A program made the position numbers and the translations under genes. The notes below the pieces were generated by a model, which saw nothing but the letters and a program-made list of their open reading frames with translations, searched no databases and had not been told where the DNA came from. This document shows positions 37,545 through 45,616 of a DNA stretch of 64,000 nucleotides, piece by piece; the first letter of the stretch is position 1; every line of letters starts with the position of its first letter. This DNA comes from CAVQBJ01 sp963819075 (lineage in GTDB: Bacteria; Actinomycetota; Thermoleophilia; Solirubrobacterales; Solirubrobacteraceae), in contig CAWFUP010000002.1 in the NCBI GenBank assembly GCA_963819075.1, forward strand, positions 1,324,964 through 1,388,963, in the 5' to 3' direction.

Positions 37545-37654
37545 CTAGGGTTGTCAAGTTGCGTACGGAAAGCCTGGTGCGCCGGGTGCGACTCATGGAT
37601 TGATCGGTCGTGATGCCGTGCCACGACGATGAGTGGCAGTGATCGGACCGCGAT

Positions 37655-38635
37655 CTATCGGCCAATCCAGCGGCGGTACTCGTTGCGAAGCTCGGTATCG
37701 CGTCCGAAGAAGGTGTTTATGAGATCGTTGACGTCCTCGGGCTGGGCATCGTCGGTTCGCGCGGGTTCAATGGCCTCACGAATGTCAAACGCGCCGTCAT
37801 CACGTCGCCGCATTACGTAGAGGCCTAGTCGGAAGCGGCGGATTTCGTCGAGCATCGCGTCGGGCAGCGCGCCGGCGTCACGATCGAGCTCGACGACAAG
37901 ACTGGCACGATGGGCCCAACGGCCGTGAGCCGCAGCCTCGTAGACGCTCTCAAGCTTCTGTGCGTCGCCGAACCGCTTTACTTCGTAGCTCAGTACCTCC
38001 ACCGTAACGGCCGGCAGCCACTCATAAGTGATCACCTGAACTGCCGTAACGTCGGGCCGGGACCATTTGCCCGAACCCGAGGACCAGCCCTTGGGGCTTG
38101 CGGTCTTCTTGGCGTGCGCGAAGCCTGGCCGACCTACCAGCTCCGCTTCGAGCCAGGCTAGGAACGGGTCGTATAGATCAGATTCCTTGCTCACGAGTCT
38201 CGCCTTGCTTTCTGGCGTCGACTCGCTCTTTGCCGTGGCCCGCGCAATCACTCCCCCGCGACCTCGGCCACGGATAATCAGGCCTGCAGCATCTAGCTCC
38301 CCCCGCGCGCGGGTGTAGGTTTCGTTGTCGAGGTCAAGCAACGAGCGCAGGCGTAGCCCGCCGATAGACGAGCCGTCGGCCGGCAGCGCTGCGAGGAGCA
38401 TTTCCGCCTCGGGCGAGACGCCGGTGGCTTCGGAGACGACGCGTGCCAGCCGCGCGCCGCGTTGTTCCGCGAGCCCGGCGGCGCAAAGCTCGCGAGCCGC
38501 AGGCGTGAAGTCGGCTTCCTCCCACCCGAGTTTGCGGAAGAGCGAGCCGGGGTTCGCGGCGCGACCGCCGATATCCAAGGTGTCAAGGAGCTTCTGCGCG
38601 GATTCGCTCAGCGCCACGACAGGGTGATTCGGCAT
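37655..38635 (-). CDS. Winged-helix plus PD-(D/E)xK-like nuclease protein
   Basis: 326 residues. Residues about 8-130 look like two winged-helix units (ESAQKLLDTLDIGG ... LFRKLGWEEADF and LLDLDNETYTRARGELDAAG). After a linker, residues 150-255 resemble a restriction-endonuclease fold: D195 in WSRPDVTAVQV, and E218-V-K220 in LSYEVKRFGD. A helix (VYEAAAHGRWAHRASLVVE) follows, as in Mrr- or HJC-like enzymes that cut or process DNA. It lies 136 bases after ietS on the same strand. It may be an extra component or a separate defence gene. No named family is claimed. Confidence 0.65.
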   Translation of the reverse strand: MPNHPVVALSESAQKLLDTLDIGGRAANPGSLFRKLGWEEADFTPAARELCAAGLAEQRGARLARVVSEATGVSPEAEMLLAALPADGSSIGGLRLRSLLDLDNETYTRARGELDAAGLIIRGRGRGGVIARATAKSESTPESKARLVSKESDLYDPFLAWLEAELVGRPGFAHAKKTASPKGWSSGSGKWSRPDVTAVQVITYEWLPAVTVEVLSYEVKRFGDAQKLESVYEAAAHGRWAHRASLVVELDRDAGALPDAMLDEIRRFRLGLYVMRRRDDGAFDIREAIEPARTDDAQPEDVNDLINTFFGRDTELRNEYRRWIGR

Positions 38636-38771
38636 CCCGTCGCCGTCTCCTCGCTGGCCATCCGACAGCTAGGATCTGCAGGCAGACGGCGTGGCAACGC
38701 CGCACCGAGGTTGGCCGATGCGCAGATCGACGCGAAGGAACCGAAGCGGTAGCGCCGGCTCCCGGGCTTCG

Positions 38772-41336
38772 TTATGCAGGGGCCCGCACTGCCAGCCCGA
38801 GCCGCTGTCGTATTCGGGTGGCAACCTCGGCGTAGATCGGCAGCCCGATGTCTTCGGCGGTTTCGAGGGTGACGACGAACGCATAAGGGGCCGGCTCATC
38901 CAAGGCTCCGGCCGCCTTGCGGCTCGTCACCGTAAACGCCAAGTCGTCGCCGTCGACGTACGGTACGGCCGTCTGTCCCTCTAGCACTTCGTGCTGAACG
39001 GTGCCGCGTCCGACGGCATTGTTGTCCGCCTCCTGTCGTTCCCGGGCTAGCGGCCGCGATGCCGTCGCGTCGACCCGCATCGCCGCGCGTCGGTAACCGC
39101 GATGCGCGACGTTGACCGGCGTTATCCATGCGAGCGTAACCGTGACTCTGCGCCGATCGGTGCGCCCAGCGAGGCTCGGGGGCAGCGGCAGGCGGTAGTC
39201 ATGTTCGCCTTCCGCTAGGCGGTCCGCATATATCGCCGTGACGCGGTAGTCATCGTCGAAGAGCGCCCAATCGGGCCGGATGAGGCCGTAGCCCAGCGAG
39301 CGGCTGACGTCTTCCTTGGCTCCCCTCTGTCCGACTTCGCGCATGGCTTGGCGCAAGACGTTTCCCGCCACACCCCACCTGGCGCCGTGCACGATGAGGG
39401 CCTTAAGGAGGACCGCGTCAAGCGTTGGGTCTGGCATTGCGGTCCCCCACTGGGCGCGGAGTTCGTCCAGACGCCGCAGCGCCTGTGCTCCAGCGCGCGT
39501 AGCGAGCGCGGCGGCGGGACTGGTCCCGCACACGAACGTTGTCTGCCGTAGGTCTCCCGATCTGCTAGGTGCTGCTACACGAATACCGGGCGGGCGAGGA
39601 ACACGGGTAGGCCAGAACTCCCGAGGTGCCCCATCGGCCGTCGAGGGCTGCTGGTCAAAAAGCTCGCGGCCACCCGGGCTGAGGATGTCGGGCTTAATAG
39701 CACGGCCGTGACCTGCTCCCCAGCTACTGAGAGCTGCCGCTGCGCCATGAACGACGATCGGATTGAGCCGGCCGTCCGTCGGCATTGCGCCGGCGTCCAG
39801 GTGCGCACCGCCGACGGTCAGGGCGTTGACGGACTCAGCCGGCGCAAGAAGGCGGCGCAGCGAGGCCGATGCTGCAAGCTGGCCCAACACCTCAGACTGG
39901 ACTTCCTCTGCGTCGTCGAGGTCGACGTCCGCCCCCAGGGAGAGCACCACGTCGTGATTCCCAGCGCTGACAACGAAGAGGACCGCGTATGCGGCGGAGA
40001 GGTGATCGAGCAGCCGCGCCCACGGACTGACGAAGCGATCGAACTGCTGCGCGCGGTCTCCGACGGAGATGTTGATGATCCTTACGTCAGGGGCTTGTGG
40101 GTTCTCGCCGCCGAGCATCCGTACCACGGCGTCGTGCACGATCTCGACTGGTAGACGGTGGACGGGGATGGTCTCCTCGGCGCCGTCGACCCAGGTGTGC
40201 TGTGGATCGACGCGAATGATGGGGCGCACATAGATGGGCTCGTTTAGCGGCGCCTCACCGGCTGCGAGATCACCGTGAAGAATGGCCGACGCCATGCCGG
40301 TTCCGTGCTGACGGTGACGGACCTCGACCTCCTCCTCCCAGCCGTCGGGGTCGTCGAGAAGTATCCGACCACTGAGGAGGGCGTGCCTGGCAACAGGCAC
40401 GCCATCGAGGACAGCCACGCGAGGCGAACGGTCAGCTACGGGTTGACGCGGAGGGGTCACCGGGGCGGTGTCAGTCACTTCGACAACAGGGACCGCCGCC
40501 TGACCGGTGGCCCGCATGAAACGCACGCCACGTCCGCTGAGCCATGCGACGTTCATGGTCTCCGCGGCCTGGCGTAGTAGGCGCCCCGGAAGTTCCGCGA
40601 GCACCCCGTGGTAGCCGATCTCCGCGAGGACGAAGTCCCGGAGCACGCGACCGCCTGCTTCCATGAGATCCGAAGCGAGCAACTCTTGCTCGGCAACGCG
40701 GCGTGCGGCGTCGGCGCGGAACCACAGCTCCGCTTCAAAGGGGATGAGCTCGTCTCCGACTTGACCGAGCTCGGTCCGCCAGGCGTCCGCCGCGCCGGTC
40801 CGCGCAAGCCGGTCGCGATCGTTCCACTGGCGCACCGAGATGAGACGGTCAAACACCGTGCTCCACGCGCGCCAGCCCCAGTCGAGCTGCTGGCCGTTCT
40901 GCCACATCGTCCAGAGCCGCTCAAGCTCGGTGGCAGCCCGTTCGTCGGAAGCCACGACGAATAGCTCGCGACGGAGCGGAGAACGCCGCCCGGTTCCAGG
41001 GTCGACAGCGGCGAAGGTCTCGGTGTCCTCGAGCTTGTCACCGAGCTCCTCTGCTAGGTACTCGAGCCCCTCGACTTTGGCGACGGCGGCGACAAAATCG
41101 TCGAGTTCCCCGGCAATCTCAAGAACCAGGACCTGCTCGGGTGCGGTCGCCTCGGGCTCATCCGTGAGCTGAAGCCGCTCGGACTGTAGGGCCGCGCGCA
41201 GGCGGCCGAAGACCGGCCCCAGACGTCGTTCCTGGCCGGCTCGTCCGGGCCCGGTCGGTCGAGGGCGTGGTGATGGTCCGGTCTGGCGCGGGCGGAAAGC
41301 AGGTGGGCTGAACGGGATAGGCGGATATTCAGGCAC
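38772..41336 (-). CDS. ietS: IetS-type subtilisin-like serine protease
   Basis: 854 residues with no signal peptide, so cytoplasmic. The N-terminal region has the LEIAGELDDFVAAVAKVEG and LERLWTMWQNG segments typical of IetS. The S8 peptidase core has D311 (VAVLDGVPVARH), H344 (HGTGMASAI), oxyanion Asn460 (VVSAGNHDV) and S606 (VCGTSPAAALATRAG), a complete triad. A beta-rich C-terminal domain follows (RRRVTVTLAWITPVNVAHRGYR). Its start overlaps the end of ietA by 8 bp. IetAS was described as a two-gene anti-phage system (AAA+ ATPase plus serine protease). The mechanism is not established; the ATPase presumably gates the protease. Confidence 0.9.
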   Translation of the reverse strand: MPEYPPIPFSPPAFRPRQTGPSPRPRPTGPGRAGQERRLGPVFGRLRAALQSERLQLTDEPEATAPEQVLVLEIAGELDDFVAAVAKVEGLEYLAEELGDKLEDTETFAAVDPGTGRRSPLRRELFVVASDERAATELERLWTMWQNGQQLDWGWRAWSTVFDRLISVRQWNDRDRLARTGAADAWRTELGQVGDELIPFEAELWFRADAARRVAEQELLASDLMEAGGRVLRDFVLAEIGYHGVLAELPGRLLRQAAETMNVAWLSGRGVRFMRATGQAAVPVVEVTDTAPVTPPRQPVADRSPRVAVLDGVPVARHALLSGRILLDDPDGWEEEVEVRHRQHGTGMASAILHGDLAAGEAPLNEPIYVRPIIRVDPQHTWVDGAEETIPVHRLPVEIVHDAVVRMLGGENPQAPDVRIINISVGDRAQQFDRFVSPWARLLDHLSAAYAVLFVVSAGNHDVVLSLGADVDLDDAEEVQSEVLGQLAASASLRRLLAPAESVNALTVGGAHLDAGAMPTDGRLNPIVVHGAAAALSSWGAGHGRAIKPDILSPGGRELFDQQPSTADGAPREFWPTRVPRPPGIRVAAPSRSGDLRQTTFVCGTSPAAALATRAGAQALRRLDELRAQWGTAMPDPTLDAVLLKALIVHGARWGVAGNVLRQAMREVGQRGAKEDVSRSLGYGLIRPDWALFDDDYRVTAIYADRLAEGEHDYRLPLPPSLAGRTDRRRVTVTLAWITPVNVAHRGYRRAAMRVDATASRPLARERQEADNNAVGRGTVQHEVLEGQTAVPYVDGDDLAFTVTSRKAAGALDEPAPYAFVVTLETAEDIGLPIYAEVATRIRQRLGLAVRAPA

Positions 41337-42288
41337 GTTGTGCCCGTCGCTCGCGCCAGCGGTTGATGCGCGCCGATATCACACGGGAGGTGTCCGCTTC
41401 AGGCTGAATAACGAGCTGGCGCCGAATATCCGCGCCGAGGTCCTCGAGGTCGGCGAAGTTCGATACCGGCGTGCGGGCGGCCAACGTTTTGGCGGTTGCG
41501 CGGATCGGAGTCTGCAGGCGCGCCAAGTAGCGCTGCCACCACTCGATCCGCGCCTCCATACTCGGCGCCGGCAGCAACATTACGAGTTCGAAGCGTCGTT
41601 CCACGGCACGATCGAGGAGCTCGGCGTGGTTCGACGCGGCGACCACCACGACGTGCGACGGCAACTCATCGACGAGCATCAGAAGGCTGCTGACGATGCG
41701 CTTGACCTCACCCGTCTCGTGCTCGTCGCCCCTCTCCTTCGCGATCGCGTCAAACTCGTCCAGGAACAGCACGATCTTTCGGGTCCGCACCCATTCGAAC
41801 ACCCTCGCCAGGCGGCCACCAGTTTCGCCTAGGAAGCTCCCGATGATGGCCTCGTAGCGCATCACCGCAAGCGGGACCATTAGCTCGCCTGCGAGGGCCT
41901 CGGCCACGCTCGTTTTCCCGGTGCCTGGCGCGCCGATGAGGAGCAGACGGTGGCGTGGCTCAAGCCCGTTGGCTCTAAGCAGTTCCACGCGGCGTTGCTC
42001 GGCGATGAGTTCCGCGCAGTCTTCCAGCACGCGGTCCGGGAGCACGAGTTCGTCGAAACGGAGACTCGGCGTGCGTAGCTGCAGGCCTTCAGGCTGCTGG
42101 GAGCCCAGCGCCGGCATGGCAGACAGGTGACCGTTTGCGCGTAGTGCCTGGCGAAGGCGATCAGCTAGGACATGATGGTTCTTCTCGTCTTCCTCGGCGA
42201 TGACGGCCTCGACGATCCGCCGGAGGCTATCGTCGTCGCCGGTCCGGGCGGCTCGGACAAGGTCGATGAGTAGGTCTGCGCGGGCCAT
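41329..42288 (-). CDS. ietA: IetA-type AAA+ ATPase
   Basis: 319 residues. A short helical N-domain (1-80) precedes one AAA+ module: Walker A GAPGTGKTS (119-127), Walker B LFLDEFD (174-180), sensor-1 Asn220 in VAASNHAELLDRA and Arg-finger candidates R231-R232 in RRFE. A C-terminal lid helix region follows. The gene overlaps the protease gene by 8 bp in the order ietA-ietS. ATG 42288 lacks a clear Shine-Dalgarno sequence. The pair is complete and shows no lesions, unlike the transfer genes nearby, suggesting retention under selection. Confidence 0.9.
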   Translation of the reverse strand: MARADLLIDLVRAARTGDDDSLRRIVEAVIAEEDEKNHHVLADRLRQALRANGHLSAMPALGSQQPEGLQLRTPSLRFDELVLPDRVLEDCAELIAEQRRVELLRANGLEPRHRLLLIGAPGTGKTSVAEALAGELMVPLAVMRYEAIIGSFLGETGGRLARVFEWVRTRKIVLFLDEFDAIAKERGDEHETGEVKRIVSSLLMLVDELPSHVVVVAASNHAELLDRAVERRFELVMLLPAPSMEARIEWWQRYLARLQTPIRATAKTLAARTPVSNFADLEDLGADIRRQLVIQPEADTSRVISARINRWRERRAQRA

Positions 42289-42883
42289 GGTGGAGAAAGG
42301 ATGACGCCGTCGACGGCGTGCTGCCGTCGTCAGCAGACGCGGCGGGCCGGAATGCTCACGCTATCGCCTGCGCATGCAGCGGGGATCAGCCAGCCGGCGC
42401 GACAGGTGCGAAGAATCACGGCAAGGCCCCGAACGCGCCGGTCGGACGTAGATCGTCGTACCGGGAACGTTCGTTGGCGGACGGTTCGGGAGAGGCGGGG
42501 GTTTGTGGGACGGCCGGTGTAGCGCAACTCGCGTACGAGCCTCCGTAACGCGCCGCCCCGTTTGCGAGAGGGTCGTGGGGCTGACCGAGGCGCTCCGGCG
42601 AAGGGAGGCGGACAAGTTCGACGAGGGGGTTTGGGCGCCGACGCGTGGTGGCGTTCGGCTCCGACGCGGTTGGCGATGCGGGTTGCTGTTGTGGCAGGCC
42701 GCTCCGCCGCTGTCAACCAATTGCGTGATCCCCCGCCTTCGGCGGGGGCACTACAGGTTGCGGTGCAATTGGCCGGGCGCCTTCGGCGCCCTTTGACAGC
42801 TCCCCCGCGGCCTGCAACTGCGGCTCTCAAGTCCGCGAGGCCACGGCCTCGCGGACAACAGAAGACGGCCGAGGGGAGAGCCC
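42289..42883. other. Divergent intergenic region with strong hairpins
   Basis: 595 bases between ietA (minus) and the sigma-like gene (plus), with no supported gene. Three hairpins stand out: 42730-42748 (8-bp stem around TTC), 42775-42791 (7-bp stem around TTC) and 42831-42856 (GTCCGCGAGGCC and its complement, tight loop). The first two share the gcCTTCGGc centre. A TTGACA-like hexamer lies on the minus strand at 42716-42711. They could be terminators, a small RNA or regulatory folds for either operon. Confidence 0.5.
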
Positions 42884-43462
42884 ATGTCGCTGCACGTCGA
42901 AACTGATCCTGCGTACGGCCGGTCCTGTGGCTGCGAGGGGTGCGGGTCGGTCGCGGTCCTTGAGGGAGTGTTTGCTGCGAAGTGGCGCGTGTTGCTGCGG
43001 GTGCATCGTCGGCGGTTGCGCGAGCGTGAGGATCTGGAGGATTGTCTGGCACAGGCCGCGATGGAGCTGAGCGCCGCGGCGATCGGCGGGCGGCTGTCGT
43101 CAGAGCCGTCGCTGGTTGCAGTCGCGCTTGAGAATCGCTTCCTCTCGCGCGTGACCGATCGCCAGCGCGCGCTGGCGGGGCGCAGCGCGATCAGGAGCGC
43201 CGAGCGCCAGGCCCTATCGATCGACGAGCTGGCCGAACGGGTGGCAGCTCGTGATGAGGTTCTCCAGCAGGTGGTAGCGCGAGACGAGCTCGCAGATCTG
43301 CTCATACGCGTCGCGCGGCTTACGCGAGATCAGCGCCTGGTGATCGGCCACGAGATGTTCGGTCGCGACGGCGCGGGACTGGGCGAGTTCTGCGCGCGCC
43401 ACGGCTGGACGGTGGCCAAGTACCGCAAGGTCGCTCAGCGCGCTCGCGCGCGGCTACGCTGA
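42884..43462 (+). CDS. Sigma-70-like or anti-repressor regulatory protein of the ICE
   Basis: 192 residues from ATG 42884 behind GAGGGGAGAG. The N-terminus has a Cys-rich SCGCEGCGSV. The middle (RREREDLEDCLAQAAMELSA) resembles sigma region 2. The C-terminal 70 residues (RLTRDQRLVIGHEMFGRDG ... FCARHGWTVAKYRKVAQRARARLR) have the helix-turn-helix form of sigma region 4. It is shorter and more divergent than true ECF sigma factors. Its place in the ICE between cargo and integration genes suggests control of element genes. Confidence 0.6.
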   Translation: MSLHVETDPAYGRSCGCEGCGSVAVLEGVFAAKWRVLLRVHRRRLREREDLEDCLAQAAMELSAAAIGGRLSSEPSLVAVALENRFLSRVTDRQRALAGRSAIRSAERQALSIDELAERVAARDEVLQQVVARDELADLLIRVARLTRDQRLVIGHEMFGRDGAGLGEFCARHGWTVAKYRKVAQRARARLR

Positions 43463-43547
43463 GAGCCCGGACCCGCCAGCGGAGCGCGACCCGCGGCTGC
43501 GCGACCGGTGAGCTCCCTTGGGTTGCGTGCGCGGGCGGGTCGCGGTG

Positions 43548-44207
43548 TTAGCCCTCGAACCCGAACTCGCGGTGGACCGGCGCCGAGGAGTGACCGGCGG
43601 GCGCTGATGGTGCGGACGGCTGAGTCGTGGGCGTGCCGGTGGCTGGCGGCGCGGAGGACGGTGGCCCGCTAACGGTGGACGGTGGTGGCGTGGCGATCGA
43701 CGACGCTGGCGGGCGGATGGGTGTCGTCGCGGTCGACACGCGAGCGCTGCTGGTGCGCGTGGGGTGATGGCGCGCGCGAGCAGCGTGTGAACGGCGGAGC
43801 GACCTGTTGACACGCTGCGTACGCGGCGTCGTCGACCGTGTGGGGACGCCGGGTCGCGCGCGATGGGCGCTGGGCGCGCCGAACGTTACTACCCGCGAAC
43901 TCGTCTGCGCCGAACGGTGCGGTTGATGGCCGCCGGTAACGATCGCGCTCGTCACGACAAACAGCGCCGCGACTATCGCTACGCAGGCGGCGGCAACCGC
44001 GCGGCGAAACGTCATCCCGCGAGCAGTCAGCGCGGCCCGCGGACGCGAAGTCGCGGCCGCAGGGGTCGCCCGTCGGCGATCCGGGTCGGGGCGTCGCGGG
44101 CGCAGCTCGGTGATCGGGCGGTCCCAAACCGAGCGCTCGGTCAGTTCGGGCGTCCGCAGCCGCTCGGCGGGCTGCTCCCACACGGACGGGTCGGATGGGG
44201 TCGGCAC
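43548..44207 (-). CDS. Single-pass membrane protein with Pro/Ser/Thr-rich outer region
   Basis: 219 residues. The N-terminal cytoplasmic part carries two related short motifs (SVWEQPAERLRTPELTE and SVWDRPITELRPRRPD). One membrane helix follows (AVAAACVAIVAALFVVTSAIV), then about 110 residues rich in Pro, Ser, Thr and Arg. The C-terminus is VHREFGFEG, an aromatic/acidic tail that stands out from the low-complexity sequence. It is divergent from the HTH gene at 44357, with an operator-like palindrome between them. Function is unknown; possibly an envelope component of transfer or exclusion. Confidence 0.6.
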   Translation of the reverse strand: MPTPSDPSVWEQPAERLRTPELTERSVWDRPITELRPRRPDPDRRRATPAAATSRPRAALTARGMTFRRAVAAACVAIVAALFVVTSAIVTGGHQPHRSAQTSSRVVTFGAPSAHRARPGVPTRSTTPRTQRVNRSLRRSHAARARHHPTRTSSARVSTATTPIRPPASSIATPPPSTVSGPPSSAPPATGTPTTQPSAPSAPAGHSSAPVHREFGFEG

Positions 44208-44317
44208 GTCGCGGCGGCGCAGCGGGACGACGCGCGCGAAGTGTTCGTCCTCCTCGGAGCCTGGGGGACGTCGCGCGGCGGCGTTAGTGTTCCGCCTGGC
44301 CGATCAGCCATCCTGGC

Positions 44318-44330
44318 GGGTATCATACCC
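44318..44330. promoter_or_regulatory. Operator-like palindrome between divergent ICE genes
   Basis: GGGTATCATACCC is a perfect 6-1-6 palindrome, 27 bases upstream of the HTH gene at 44357 and 111 bases upstream of the minus-strand membrane-protein gene. It is well placed to bind a small dimeric regulator controlling both promoters; the HTH protein next to it is the obvious candidate. Confidence 0.5.
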
Positions 44331-44356
44331 ATCAGGCGTCGTTTGGTTCATTTGCT

Positions 44357-44668
44357 ATGGCTGAGCAGAAGCTTTTGACCGTCCCGCAGGTCGCCGAGGA
44401 GTTCCAGGTGACCGCCCAGACGATCCGCAACTGGATCGAGAGCGGCACCCTGCCCGCCGCCCGGATCGGCCGCGCGTTCAGGGTGCGCCGCGAGGACGTC
44501 GACGCGCTCCTGGAACGCGCACGCGCCGAGAACACCGGCCTGGCCACCCGCCGGGACCACTGGGCACCGGACACCTGGCGCCTACCCCAACGACAGCACG
44601 ACAGCGACGCAATAGCCTCGATCTGGGACGACGCGCCCGCGGCCACCCTGCCGCCCAAGAGCTCCTGA
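44357..44668 (+). CDS. Excisionase/MerR-type HTH DNA-binding protein
   Basis: 103 residues. Residues 5-57 form a winged HTH_17 domain: LLTVPQVAEEFQVTAQTIRNW, IESGTLPAARIGRAFRVRRE, DVDALLERARAE. The tail is polar and unstructured. Proteins of this size act as recombination directionality factors or repressors in integrative elements. It lies downstream of the GGGTATCATACCC palindrome. A second HTH protein (45326) sits directly before the integrase and is the likelier excisionase, which makes this one the likelier transcriptional regulator. Confidence 0.75.
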   Translation: MAEQKLLTVPQVAEEFQVTAQTIRNWIESGTLPAARIGRAFRVRREDVDALLERARAENTGLATRRDHWAPDTWRLPQRQHDSDAIASIWDDAPAATLPPKSS

Positions 44669-44687
44669 ACGCCGCGGCGGTCGGGTA

Positions 44688-45143
44688 CTACGCGCTGTGG
44701 CGCGAGCGGCGCTTGGGCAACAGGCCGCTGGCGCGATCCTCGCGCTCCACCGCCTCAGCCAGATCGGTAGCGGCCTGAGCCAACCCGTCATACGCCACCG
44801 CGACCTCGAGGATGTCCGGCGCCGTCACCGCCCGATTGAGCTCGGCGACTGCCGCGTCAAAGCGACGCCACAACTCCTCCGGGCCGCGACGCCCACTTCC
44901 GGGCTGAAGCTCATATGGCGGCCTGCTACCTGCCGCGCGATGCGGCGGCCACTCAAACCCAGCCGCGTCGGCTTCACGGCACGCCCGCGCCTCAACTGCT
45001 GCCGCCTCGGCCAACCGCGCGAGGCGGGCACCAAAGCCCGCATCCGGAGGCGCCATGCGATGGGCGTCGAGTGCGGCGCGCCAACCGTCCTGCGCCTCTC
45101 TGAACGCCGCCTGCACCCGCTCGGGATCTGCCGCCTTGCTCAT
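44688..45143 (-). CDS. Hypothetical helical protein of the ICE
   Basis: 151 residues, mostly helical and charged (AAFREAQDGWRAALDAHRM, ARLARLAEAAAVEARACREA, LWRRFDAAVAELNRAVTAPD, LAQAATDLAEAVEREDRASG). No membrane segment, signal peptide or known motif. It is convergent with the HTH gene ending at 44668 and divergent from the integrase operon. Codon bias and the sustained helical periodicity support coding. Function unknown. Confidence 0.6.
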   Translation of the reverse strand: MSKAADPERVQAAFREAQDGWRAALDAHRMAPPDAGFGARLARLAEAAAVEARACREADAAGFEWPPHRAAGSRPPYELQPGSGRRGPEELWRRFDAAVAELNRAVTAPDILEVAVAYDGLAQAATDLAEAVEREDRASGLLPKRRSRHSA

Positions 45144-45205
45144 CGAGGCGAATCATCGCATGCGCAGATGTCACAACAACGTCACTCGTGTAGAGCAAGG
45201 GCGCT

Positions 45206-45325
45206 CATTTTGCAAATTGGGCGTTAATTCTGGCGGGCGTTCAAGCGGTCGCAGGGTCGGATGGTCGCTTCGGTTAGTGTCGCCACAGGCTAGCCTATGG
45301 ATGGCCATTTTGCTAATTTTGGCAG
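45206..45325 (+). promoter_or_regulatory. Paired AT-rich motif and leaderless promoter of the integration operon
   Basis: CATTTTGCTAATTT (45306-45319) is followed by six bases (TGGCAG) and the ATG at 45326, the same extended -10 layout as before the relaxase. A second near-copy, CATTTTGCAAATTGGG (45206-45221), lies exactly 100 bp upstream and may be a regulator site. No ribosome site precedes the ATG, so the transcript is probably leaderless. Confidence 0.55.
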
Positions 45326-45616
45326 ATGGACGCGCCGCGCGATCGACCGGGGCTCGTGAACCGGCTACTTACGCCAGCCGAAGTCGGGGATCGCGTCGGG
45401 CTGAAGCGCGACGCGATTTACCGCGCGATCGAGCGCGGCGACCTGCAGGCGACAAAGCTGTGCGGCCGTCTGCGCGTACGGAGCGAGTGGGTCGACGAAT
45501 GGATCAACGACGGGCGCGCCATGGCGCCGGCGATGCGCGAGCAGTCCACGCAGCGGCGGCGGCGGCTCGCCGGCGATAGCGTTCGAGCTCGTCTCCGGCA
45601 AGAAAGGGCGGCATGA
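45326..45616 (+). CDS. Excisionase-like HTH protein
   Basis: 96 residues. A HTH_17 domain covers residues about 14-63 (LLTPAEVGDRVGLKRDAIYR, AIERGDLQATKLCGRLRVR, SEWVDEWINDGRA), followed by a basic tail. Its stop overlaps the integrase start by ATGA, the classic xis-int arrangement. It probably works as a recombination directionality factor for this element. Confidence 0.82.
   Translation: MDAPRDRPGLVNRLLTPAEVGDRVGLKRDAIYRAIERGDLQATKLCGRLRVRSEWVDEWINDGRAMAPAMREQSTQRRRRLAGDSVRARLRQERAA

Noticed and set aside
42330..43052. 240-codon minus-strand frame upstream of ietA
   Set aside because: Arg/Pro/Thr-rich, crosses the hairpin cluster and the sigma-like gene, with no motif or ribosome site.
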